Positions 22,661 to 32,337 of a stretch of 64,000 nt of DNA are shown piece after piece. Origin of the DNA: Amoebophrya sp. A120 (lineage: Eukaryota; Sar; Dinophyceae; Syndiniales; Amoebophryaceae); contig CAJINV010000002.1 in assembly GCA_905178155.1 (NCBI GenBank), forward strand, positions 12,828,387 through 12,892,386, written 5' to 3'. The translations under genes and the position numbers were made by a program. Under the pieces are notes generated by a model. That model was given only the letters and a program-made list of their open reading frames with translations. It was not told the origin of the DNA and did no database searches. Within the stretch, counting starts at the first letter, position 1. Each line of letters begins with the position of its first letter.

Positions 22661-23367
22661 CGACGAAGCCGAAGGACGACGAGAAGACACAGCAGGAACA
22701 CATTATCTACAAAGCCACGGATTTTGTACAAGGTGCCGGGCCACCTTCTTGGTTATTTTTCAAAGGATGTCACGCGGGTTCGTTTTTACAATTGAAACTC
22801 AAAAGAGGAGCTCACGTCATGATTTTTTATTTCCAGTAAAAAGCATAGCTCTAGTAGTGTTTTCATATCTCCATAAATAATTTGTTCTGTGAGGAGCTCA
22901 TCCCTCACAGCAGCGCGTACGAAAATAGTGCCGCCTTCTCGGTGGGAATCAATCACGGGTGGTATTTCATAAATATTTTTTAATTTTACTGCGCCCTGGT
23001 CTGATTTGCGCCGCTGTGCAAAGCAGCGACGTCTTCATCTAATTTTTTCAAACTGAAAAATAAAAATTGAAACTTGTCTCACCACAAGTAGTATCCACCT
23101 CTACAGCTGTTTACGATTTTTGCTGCAAGGATTTTCTAATCTGCATAACTGCCATTATGCAGCTTCGGGAATTTCTCACGCTAGGAGTTCTGCTTCTCCT
23201 TCAATAAATAAAACGCGAAGATGAAGCATTCATATTATTTTTTTTTCATAAAACAATTTGTGCTGCAGGTGTCGACAAAAGAATGTCTGATGCGGAGTGC
23301 GCACCAGACGAAAACCAAACCAAAGATAGAAGCATCAACAAGAGCATGACTATGATGATTCACATAA
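22661..23367. other. Convergent intergenic region
   Basis: Lies between the 3' ends of a + strand and a - strand gene. AT-rich, with no repeat or gene recognised; both genes presumably end their transcripts here. Confidence 0.5.
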
Positions 23368-25025
23368 TTACTTATCCGCTCCGCTTTTGCTGTTCGACTT
23401 CGTCTTCGACTTCTTCCTCCTCGGGGCGCCGGTGATGGGGGACGAGTGTGAGGGGGGGTATTCAAAGCTCCCGGCAGAGGCAGCGTTGTCGGACAAGCTG
23501 GCGCTCTTTTCCTCATCGGGTTCATTTTGCGACGACTTCTTGCCCTTCCCTTTCTTGCCCTTCCCCTTCTTCTGCTTCTTACCCTTGCCCTTGCTGTTTC
23601 CCTTCCCGCCCTTGCCGTTGCCCTTCCCCTTCTTCCCCTTTCCTTTGACCTCCACGCTGGCGCTCTCGGACTGCTTGCTTTTCTTCGTCGGTTTCTTTTT
23701 CGTCAGCTGCTCCGGTTTGTCATTTTTTTTCTTGACATTCATCTTCTTCATCGGCTGTTCATTCTTCTTCGCTTTTTTCACGACGATGCTCCGGGGCTTT
23801 TTTCCTTGCACGTGCTTGCGGTGTTCGATCCGGTTCGCGAGGTTGTACACGTCGTCCGGGATGTCCACCCGTTCGTACTGTTTTTCACCAGCAGCTGAAT
23901 CATACCGGGCCAGTTGCAAAGAGCCCGGCTTGAGGCCGAGCTCTTTGATGGCGTAGGGCACGAGACCACACACGATCTTTCTCTGGACATCCCCCGTGCA
24001 TTCGATCGACGGACACACCCAGACCACATTGATGGGTTTGTAGCTGGTGGGATACCAGTACATGCGGATCCGGTCCTTCAGTTTGCCCTGCGCCTGACGA
24101 TGACTGCGGAAAGCGCAGCAGATCTTGTTCTCCCCCTCGGTGTAGAACAAGAAGTACTCGTATGTCGGCTTCATGCGGCAGTCCTCGATGCGGTTTCCGG
24201 CATCCGTCGCGAACTTCCTCTGCACCTCCTGGTTGGACAAAACGCGGTCGGTGTTCGGCAAAACCGGAGCACTACTCAACCCCAGCGCATTGAGTTCCGC
24301 CGTGAACTGAACCTCGTCAACCAGATCAATCACCTTGCTCACACACTCCTCCGTCAGCAAGTCCTCCTGCTGCGCCTGGAACAACACCTTCCGGCTGTGG
24401 TCCGTCATTTTCTCCAGAATATCCTTCGAGAGCAACCTGGGGCACATCTCCGTCGCCTTCGAGAGGGCGCCGATCTGCAACTTCTTGGGCTGCGTGGTGA
24501 AATATTCGCATTGGAACTCACGCACGGAGATCCAGTTGGAGTCGCGGAGTCGGATGAAGGTCGTGCCCAGCATCACACGGTGCTCATTACGCACTCGGCC
24601 GACGTACAATTCGTCGTCCTCGTCGAAAATCCCCCAGGTGATCTGGAAGTTGTCGCCACACTGCGGAAACTTCAGGAGGATGGAGGGGCTGATGGGGTCA
24701 CTGTGTTCCTTCTCGCTGGTCATGTTGCACAAATAGAACGCCGTAGTATGAGATTGAAAAAGCAGTGAAGCTGGGGAGAAGAAAAATTTGTCATGCAAAA
24801 ACGCAGTAGTTTGCCATGCGCAAAAAAGGATCCACCAATCGTCGCGTTATACTCGAACACCAGCTCTGATCTTTCTATCCCATAATGGTAGTGACCGTCG
24901 AACGTGCGGGCATTTTTCTGGTACTCCCACCCCAGGATGTCCGCGTGGAAATTGCGCGAGTAAATCGGATCGTCGGGCTGTTTTGGAGTTTTGCGTGTTG
25001 AATCTACCGGCGCAGATGGAGTCAT
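23368..25025 (-). CDS. Hypothetical protein with Lys/Gly-rich tail
   Basis: Two exons, 25025-24836 and 24770-23368, joined across a 65-base GT-AG intron; 531 codons. An alternative start at 25064 would add a short hydrophobic leader (MMLFAIVLCSRLI). The first 350 residues look globular (QITWGIFDEDDELYVGRVRN, then a FYTEGENKICCAFRSHRQAQ region) but match no family I know. The last 130 residues are a very basic G-K-G-K-K run followed by a Ser/Pro end, suggesting nucleic-acid or nucleolar association by composition alone. The gene starts only about 50 bases after the end of the upstream - strand gene, an unusually tight spacing that leaves open a single longer gene. Confidence 0.62.
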
Positions 25026-25075
25026 GATCAACCGACTACAGAGGACGATCGCAAACAACATCAAAACAACAACAA

Positions 25076-27838
25076 CTACTGTACGTTTGTGCCGGTCCGC
25101 TTGTTCAAGTTAAACTCGGCGCACAGGCGGGTGCTAGTCGCGACCTTGAACAAGTACTCGTCCTCGTTGCGGTATTTGTTCATCGCGGTCAAAGCTTTCA
25201 CCGCCCGGAACCCGACATACTTCGGGCTGGGCGTTTTGTTTTTGGGGTCCTTCAAGTAGTCGCGCGCCTTCTTGTACATCGGGTCCTTATCTTTCCGGTC
25301 CCAGCCGGCCTGACAGATATTCTTCAGCCCTTTGAAAGCCTCCTGGATAGAAGCCTTCCGCGTCGACGGGTCCAGATACTTCGCTTCCTCCTTTTTCAAC
25401 TTGAATCCCAAGTCGTTGCCGGTCATGTCGTCGTATGCATTGCAAAAGTGTCGCGCCACAGTGTGCTGCATTACAGATTTACATGTTCTTTTGCATGACA
25501 AATCATCATCGTCTATATATATCTATATACGTGTGCTGATGCTTGGGAGTGCGACACTTTTGCAAAAGATAGTTCATCGGAGCAGTTCTCGATCAAAGTC
25601 TCCAACTCCATCGGCGACACGCACATGCTTCTCGACGGCTGCACCAGCGGCGGCAGGGCAAAACGGTGCTGGTTGAAGCGGTACTCGAGGAGGTTCAACT
25701 GCTTCGAAATCATGTGGCACAAGCCCGGGGAGTTGCGTAACGCCTGGAGGATGTTGGCTTCTTTGAATCCTCCTTCTGTGGTTTTCTCGTACAGGGGACC
25801 GGTCTAGATGACGCACTCGAGCCACCGCTCCAGGACATGGCCGGGCTCTTCGAAGCAGGAGAAAATCATGATCATGACCTGGCAGGAGATGGACAACGGG
25901 ACCGGGCAGAAGTCGAACAACTGACCCAACTGCTGGGGGGTAAACTTCTCCAACCAGCCGAAGTGCTGACACTTCCACAGGCCGTAGCTCGGGTCCAGGC
26001 ACTCGTGGAAGTAGTCGCTGATCAAGCAGGACAGCAGGATACACACTCCGCGCTCGTACATAGCGCCCTCGTGGAAGTTGTCGCACGTGAAGGAGCAGAG
26101 ATTGTTCCAGAACTTCCACTGGCCAGTACCGTAGATCATCCACAACAACTCCGGAGTTGTGTACATCTTTCCCAGATGCGCATCCTTATCGAAGTGGAGC
26201 TTCATCGTGTCGACCAAGGGTTGGCTCGTCAAGCACGGCGTCATCGACCCCCGCGAGTTCAAGTGCTCCAGCAAGAAGCTAAACTCGAGACGCTCCTTCC
26301 CCATCATCTTGCACATTTCCACGTGGTGCTGCGTGAAGTACATCGCGAACCACAGCAGCTCCTTCGGGTAGCCATGCCAGGTGACGTTCTTGCGCGGGTC
26401 CTCCGGCTGTTCATCGTCTTCATCCATCGGGTTGAGTTTATGCATGGGAAACGGCACAACGCATCGCATATTTGTCATGCAATTTTCTGCATATATATAT
26501 TACATATGTATAGATAGCAATATGGCATGACAAATAATTTATACTTATTTATGTATATATGCAGAAAATTGCATGACAAATGTTGTTTTTGCGTTGTATT
26601 ATTTCACGGATACAGCTCCTCCTCGTCTTCGACTTCGGGACTGTGCATGTCATGGCGCTGCAGGTATTCCTTCGCTCCCTTGTTACGGATCTCCTCGAGG
26701 ACACCGAAGTCGCCTTTTTCGTTCTCGACGACCCACCACGCCAGGACGAACTTGAAAAAGCCGCAGCGACCGTCGAGCCCCATCATGAGCAACAGCTCCT
26801 TGCGCCAGCGGGTTTTGTTCGTGTGCAGCATTTTCAAGCCTGTAGGTTTAAAAATAATATAAAACTTGTTTCTTTGGAAAAAATATAACACCAGACTCAG
26901 AGAAAAGAGCTGGCTGACCGACCCTCCGTGGCACGTGTTAAGTAGTTGAGATTTTTTGCCACCATACCGTCGCGGAAGCACCTCTCCTCGGCACCTCATT
27001 TTGGACGTCCAAATCTCAACTACTTAACACGTGCCGCGAAAATGGCACTTTGCATGACAGAAACCAGAAACCATCGGGCGAAGTCGTGTAGAAAATCCAG
27101 ACTTTGCATGACAGATCTACACGAGGAAGCCAGGCTTCCTATTGACAGTACTACTATTTGCATCAGCAGCGCCAGATATTCAATAATACCCAACTCCGGG
27201 GCTTCTTTGACGGTTTTCACTTTTGCGTCCCGGGCCATCTCCTCGGCATACTCACCCGGATCTTCGCCCGCCTGCCGTTCCTCTTCCCGCTTGATCAACG
27301 CCTTCACGAGCGCGTAAAAAAAGGCCTGATTTGCGCGGCTCCCCTGCGGTCCGATCATGAAATTGCGCCAGAGCAGCACGAATTCATGCACCTCCGGCCA
27401 CAAGTTGTTGAAATGGTTCGACAGCAAGTGCCCGCAGCACGACTTCCAGACCCCGGCGAAAATGTTGTGGAGCGTATGGAGAGAAAGCGAATGCTTTACC
27501 ACGGCGCGCATGACAAATTCTTTCGATGGCGCGCGCATCACAATTACCTTTCTTAATTTGTCACGCAGAGCATCATCTTCATCACCGCAGTTGCACAATC
27601 GCAACGCATTTTCGCTATACATTAGTCTGTCATGCTAGTCGCGTGGTAAAGCGTATTTTGCAGCGAGATAAATCAGCAGCCCAAATCGCAGATTCCCCCT
27701 ATCGCCAGACGTGTGCACTTCGAAGCGGCTCGACGGAGACGACTCAGCGTGCCGGTCCATAATATCGTCCGTGCTCGGATCATCCGGGTCGACATAGCAC
27801 AGCTTCAGTGCTTCGGGTCCGTAGAATGTGTCGGCCAT
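25076..27838 (-). CDS. Hypothetical membrane-associated protein with an in-frame TAG
   Basis: Exons on the minus strand: 27838-27656, 27484-27121, 26839-26613, 26433-25572, 25428-25076. Start MADTFYGPEALKL. Phases match throughout and the total is 663 codons, but a TAG lies in frame at 25806-25804, between ERWLECVI and TGPLYEKTTEGG. Stopping there gives 467 residues, yet the frame beyond is clearly coding-like and its introner at 25434 also splices in frame. A hydrophobic stretch (IIEYLALLMQIVVLSIGSLA, about residues 155-175) may span a membrane. The central exon is rich in W, C, F and H (for example KFWNNLCSFTCDNFHEGAMY). No family recognised. Read-through, a single mutation making a pseudogene, or a base error are all possible. 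Confidence 0.55.
25434..25571 (-). mobile_element. Short introner, TTGCAAAAGTGTCGC type
   Basis: 138 bp with mirrored GCAAAAGTGTCGC / GCGACACTTTTGC ends. Duplication not preserved. Excision plus 5 bases on the minus strand gives CSDEHMTGND in frame. Confidence 0.75.
26439..26612 (-). mobile_element. Short palindromic introner
   Basis: About 174 bp. The arms (ACAACGC ... ATTTGTCATGCAATTTTCTG and complement) are over 40 bases long with a short AT-rich loop, so the element is nearly one hairpin. Excision plus 5 bases joins EEEL to NPMDEDDE in frame. Confidence 0.75.
26930..27035. repeat. Perfect 25-bp inverted repeat (intronic hairpin)
   Basis: 26930-26954 is the exact complement of 27011-27035 (GGCACGTGTTAAGTAGTTGA at the outer end) with a 56-base loop, inside the GT-AG intron 26840-27120 of the - strand gene. 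Confidence 0.9.
27490..27655 (-). mobile_element. Short introner, GCTTTACCACG type
   Basis: Mirrored GCTTTACCACG ends and internal TGTCATGC words. Excision plus 5 bases keeps the frame (LAAK-SLHTL). No clear duplication. Confidence 0.65.
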
Positions 27839-27967
27839 CGCACAAAACGAAGTCCCCTCCTGCGAATACGGTTGGATTGGTTTTTCGGTTGAATATATGA
27901 CGACGATCGTGCAGATTTGTATAATAAAAAAAGTGCGTCACTACAGCTGCTCACGCATGGCAAGCCA

Positions 27968-29599
27968 CTAAATATGCAAAAGCAGTACGACTCCGATGCT
28001 GATGGTATGAGTGCTTGCGTGCAGCATGGGAGAAACAGTCAGCACCGCGGCCGTGTGCGTCAGTGATTCCTTCGGCGCCAGAGCGCCCGCATTGACAGTC
28101 TGAAACGGGGCCTGGTTCAGTGTGATGCCCTTGTGCGTTCGCGAGCCCTTGATGATCGGGCGGGATTCGGGATTCAGGACTTCATCCAGGGAGTAGAACT
28201 GTGAGGGAGTTTGGGAAAAGATGATCACCGAAAGCGACGAAGCCGAGCATGGAGCACCGCAACTTCGTCAATCACTACCTATCATCTCAACTACAATTAC
28301 TTTCTTCCGCATGTAATCCCGTCTTGAAGCTAATGAGTCCGTCACTGGTGGAAACGCATAGCAACCTCGTCCCCGAGCAGCATCACACGTATGTCGAATT
28401 CATTTTTGCACGTCGACGCGAGGGGAACCTCGAAGACCATGCGAACATCTGTTGCAGCACCTCCGGCACAACAAGCGCGCCTCATGCAAGCCGTTATATA
28501 TCCGACTGCCCACCAGATCAGGACGAAGATGAGAAACCAAACATAAAAACAACTACAAAACAACAAGCACCGTGCAGCTCTTCACGTTTTCGCCGCGGGT
28601 TGTCGAGTCGTCAGAATTGTACTGATGCACGGTGCCCAAAAATCGAACCGCACGGCATTTGGATCATCTGGCGCAGATTCATCACCCAGTGCGGCGGGAC
28701 CTGGTAGACTTGCAGCCGCAGTAGACAACTCATCTCGAACCAGCATCGGAGCGCGTACATCTGAGTATTTGTAGGAAAGCCAATATGAAATGCATGACAC
28801 AATAGGGATGGAAATGCATGTCAAGCTGCAGACTTTTTTCATGCGGAAGATGACCATCATGAACTGTGCCTTGCATCTGTCTGTTGTATCTTCAGAGCCC
28901 ATCCTCCCCAGGTCCCTCTCCATCCAGACGGCGAGGTCATCGGACTTTTCCTTGCGATTCTTGATGGTAATCCCTTTGACGATATTGCGCCACCGGACGT
29001 TCCCAAATTTCGTCTCGCTGGTATCACCACTCAAACTGCTTGATGCGAAGACACAGATTTTTATGACTTTGAGATGATCACGACAACACGTCTCGCATGC
29101 AAGCACTTCTGCAAAGCAACTCTTCGCATCAAGGCGCTTGAGTGGGATAAAACAGGTCGGGATGATTCTCGGCCCACCACAGGACGCGCCAGCACTGATG
29201 TTTGTTGTTATTTTAGATTGATCTGATTATTTACAACCTACGCTGCATGATCATCGTTGACGCGAGCACGAAGATGATGGAGAAGCAGGTGAACAAGATT
29301 GATCATACCACGCCGTCCGCGTTGCCTCTGGTTCCAATTGCCGGCATGACGTAGCGGTGTGCCGACTTGGCCCAGTTTGGTACTTTTTTGTTGAGGAAGT
29401 AGCAGTAGTTGTTGGGATCCGGAGCAATCTTTTTGAGGTGGGCGTACGGTTTTCCGCTGTGCTCGTCCCGGTAAACGCGATCCATGGGAACATCGCGGGG
29501 CTGAAGGTATCGACCTTGATCATGTCCTCCAGTTGCTGCAACACGGCGATCCGCCTCCTGACCTCGACGGGGCGTGGCACAAGCGCGACTATCTCCATC
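27968..29599 (-). CDS. Multi-exon membrane protein, exon structure incomplete
   Basis: Clear coding pieces on the minus strand: SGKPYAHLKKIAPDPNNYCY onward with a hydrophobic helix SILFTCFSIIFVLAS (29.3 kb); CWRVLWWAENHPDLF joined to ETKFGNVRWRNIVKG by the introner at 29022; MYALRCWFEMSCLLRLQVYQ (28.7 kb); a second strong helix FYVWFLIFVLIWWAVGYI (28.5 kb); and a last exon FYSLDEVLNPESRPIIKG to the stop at 27968. I could not make all phases meet: a TGA (29305-29303) precedes the first helix in frame, and one join near 28.63 kb needs a frame change. At least two membrane segments are likely. No family recognised. It may even be the 5' part of the gene at 25076-27838, since a good acceptor precedes that gene's ATG. 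Confidence 0.45.
29022..29149 (-). mobile_element. Short introner, CCACTCAA...TTGATGCGAAGA type
   Basis: 128 bp with about 25-bp imperfect TIRs (CTTGATGCGAAGA and complement). On the minus strand it begins TATCCCACTC and ends GTGGTGATA. Excision plus 5 bases gives HPDLFETKFGNV in frame. Confidence 0.75.
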
Positions 29600-29649
29600 G
29601 CCGTGCAGAAAAGGGCACAAAAGATAAGACTTAGGGGCAAGGGATAACA

Positions 29650-30436
29650 AAAGACGAAACGGGCATCATGTGGGACCTGTTACGTTTCTACACCATCGCG
29701 CGAAACCAATTTGCTGACAACATCTAGTAGAGAATCGACCCGGTTTTGCGATGACTATCTCGCTGGTCACGAATCAACTCTCGCCACGTCACGCACGGAT
29801 CGAACGAGCCCGAAATTATACAACTACGACAAGATGATGACTCTCGCGCGTCTGCTTCTCACGTACGGCAAACCGACCCTGCAGACACAGTTTTCTGCTT
29901 TTGGTAGACAAAACCGACGCCCAATCTCTCACGATTCTGCCGAACAATCAACGCAATATCATGCCGCAAGCGAAGATTTTCAGCGACAGCTATGTGGTAG
30001 CAGCAGCACACATCCACGCTCATTGAAAGCGATTCTTCTTCATTTGGGCTTCAATAGCGTCGCGCACGATACGAGTCCGGCCCTGAAGATTTAAAATCGC
30101 ATGACTGTTCATGGTAGGCGCAAGAACATTGATAGAGCTGAATACTATTTGTTTGTAGTGCGAAACGACATAAGCATCACAGTCAACGCACCGTCGGCAG
30201 CCGACGAATGCGCCTCCGCGATGAGACGCAAGATATAGACGGGCTTCCTAAAGTAGTAAATCACAAGTAGACTGCAATGCTCTGCTTGGAAGTAAAACTT
30301 TACTCACCAATAGATGTAAGCGCGCTGGTTCGCGATTCGAAGTGCAAAATACCGAGTAGAAGAGAGAACTACCGCGCTAGATGTTCAAGTGCCTGTGAGT
30401 ACTGGTTTTAGAAGAATCTAAAATCTAAAAATCACA
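29650..30436. other. Intergenic region
   Basis: No convincing gene on either strand. It contains a 127-codon + strand frame (29711-30094) of non-coding character. Confidence 0.4.
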
Positions 30437-32260
30437 TCACTGCGCTGGCTGCGCCTTCTTCTTAGCATTCATCCTGCGCATCTTCTTCGGCTTCTCTTCC
30501 GACGGCTTTTTCTCTTCGTCTTTGTCCTCGTCCTTCTTCTCCTCGGACTTCTCCTTCTCCTCGGACTCGTTTTTCTCATCGGGCTTTTCGACGGGGGGAT
30601 CTTTGGTCAAGAAGTCGCCGATCTCCTCGTCATTCAACTTCACATCCTTCTCTTTCTTTGCCCTCGGGAAACACGAACTGCTCGCCATCGTTCACCGGCA
30701 ACTCGTCCTCCTTCCCCACTCTCGGCTTGCGCTTCATCGGCTGCGCCTTCCGCTTCGGCGTCTTTTTCTTGTGCTCCGGCGGCGGAGACTTTTTGACCTT
30801 TGGCGGATCCTTCGCGCCCTCGTCATCCTCCTTCTTGTCCCCAGGCGCAGGCGGATCCCCGCCTTCCTTCTTGTCGAACAGGTCCTTCTTCTTGAGGGGC
30901 GAGAACACCGGCTTAGACTGGTCGTGGCCCGCCGGCTTCTTGCCGAATCCGCGGGCGGCGACGTTGACCTGATTATTAAAAATGAGAGGGCTTGCACTTT
31001 CTGTAGTTTTTAGGTTTTTACAAAAGGAATCCCATCTACTTCTCGGTGGTTATCAGTTTCGTATGACGATCTTGTGGTGGAGCTGCTCATCATCTCCTGT
31101 ATAGTCTACTTGTTTACAAAAACCTACTTAACAAAAAACAGATAACACACCGTGCTGGCGGCAGCCCCGTTAATCGGAGAGCGGAAGCAGGACGGAGTGG
31201 GGATCTTCTGGCGGTACACCGTGCCGTAACCATTGTGGTCGTAGTCGTAATCGCGGTGCGGGTCAAAAGGACTCTTTTCGGGACCGCAGAATTTGCGACC
31301 GTAGTCCGGCAGCGCCGCCGGGTTCTCGCCCGGCACACGCGCCTTCTTGCACTTCAACAAGTACTGTCTCTTCTTAATCTCCTCTTCCTGCTTTTCGAGA
31401 TCCTTTTCTTCCGCTTCCTCATCTTGCAGCACCTTTTTGATGGCCTGGGCGAACTCGAGCTGGGACTTCATGCTAGCGAAGGCCTGCCCGGTGCCGCGCA
31501 GGGTGCGCTGGTTCCGCCCGGGGGCAACAGCGATGCGCTGGCATTAGTCGTTTTTGTCATTACTTAGCATAGTTTCTGGATTTGCACTTCATCATCTAAA
31601 GGCAAAAAGAATTTGCATGCGACCTACGTCAAGATATGAATATAAGTAGTACGGTGGTGGGCTTGATCTTCAGGCTTTCCAACAGCTGTTTCCACTGCTC
31701 CTTGTTTTCGATCTTCTGGGACACCTCGCGCAACGGGATTCCAAATCTATCCAACCGAAAACTTCCCAACTAGCACCACGCTCTTTTAGATGTCGCGTCG
31801 CGATTTATTCAGGCTGGGCATGACAAGTTCCAACATGTATACGAGAAACCTACTTCATGCGTTGCTATTGTGATGAGACGCACATCGCTGGTGCTAGTTG
31901 GTCTGCTTTTTGTTGGATAGGACACGGAGGAGTAGATGTCCTGGGCCTGCTCGATAGGCAGTTCGCCGAGGGCTGTTTTTTAAATTTATATTTATATAAA
32001 TAGCATGAGATCATGCGCGTTTGTAATTGTTTCATGATGTGGTCGAGATGATCACAAAAAAAACAAAAAGCACTTTCCTCCTTCACAGGCATCTGCTTCA
32101 GGCTGTGCACCGGAGTGACACCCTTCGCGTTCGCTTTGTTCCGCTGCCGATTGATTTTGAAAGCCTCCTCCCACAAGCACATGTCGGCCTCGGTCCAGTT
32201 CTTGGTGTGGTTGGCAATGGCCTCAACACTGCCAAGCTGCTTCGACGGAGCAGCACTCAT
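30437..32260 (-). CDS. Highly charged hypothetical protein with a probable frameshift near the 3' end
   Basis: Minus-strand exons 32260-32074, 31972-31920, 31742-31653, 31537-31151 and 30968-30630 give 352 codons ending in a TGA at 30630. Introns are GT-AG except the introner at 31748. The N-terminal exons look globular (SVEAIANHTKNWTEADMCLW, then SQKIENKEQWKQLLE); exon 4 has a helical E/K stretch; the last exon is Lys/Pro-rich. The last exon's frame ends at 30630, but from 30688 to 30437 another frame on the same strand continues an equally charged E/K/D sequence to a TAA-type end after AKKKAQPAQ. The simplest reading is a one-base frameshift (real or a sequencing error) near 30660. No domain recognised. 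Confidence 0.6.
31748..31919 (-). mobile_element. Introner, family E-like
   Basis: Ends TATCCAACAAAAAGC and its imperfect complement. On the minus strand, excision plus 5 bases gives DIYSSVSGIPLREV in frame. The duplication has decayed. Confidence 0.72.
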
Positions 32261-32337
32261 CTTTTAGAAGAGGCGTTGGCGCGGATTCTAGAACCTACTC
32301 TCTCAATATCTAATACCAGGTATGTCGTCCTCCAGGG

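Noticed and set aside
28567-28635. Introner suggested by inverted GCACCGTGCA / TGCACGGTGC
   Set aside because: Very short arms, no TA/ATA ends, and excision does not repair the frame problem there.
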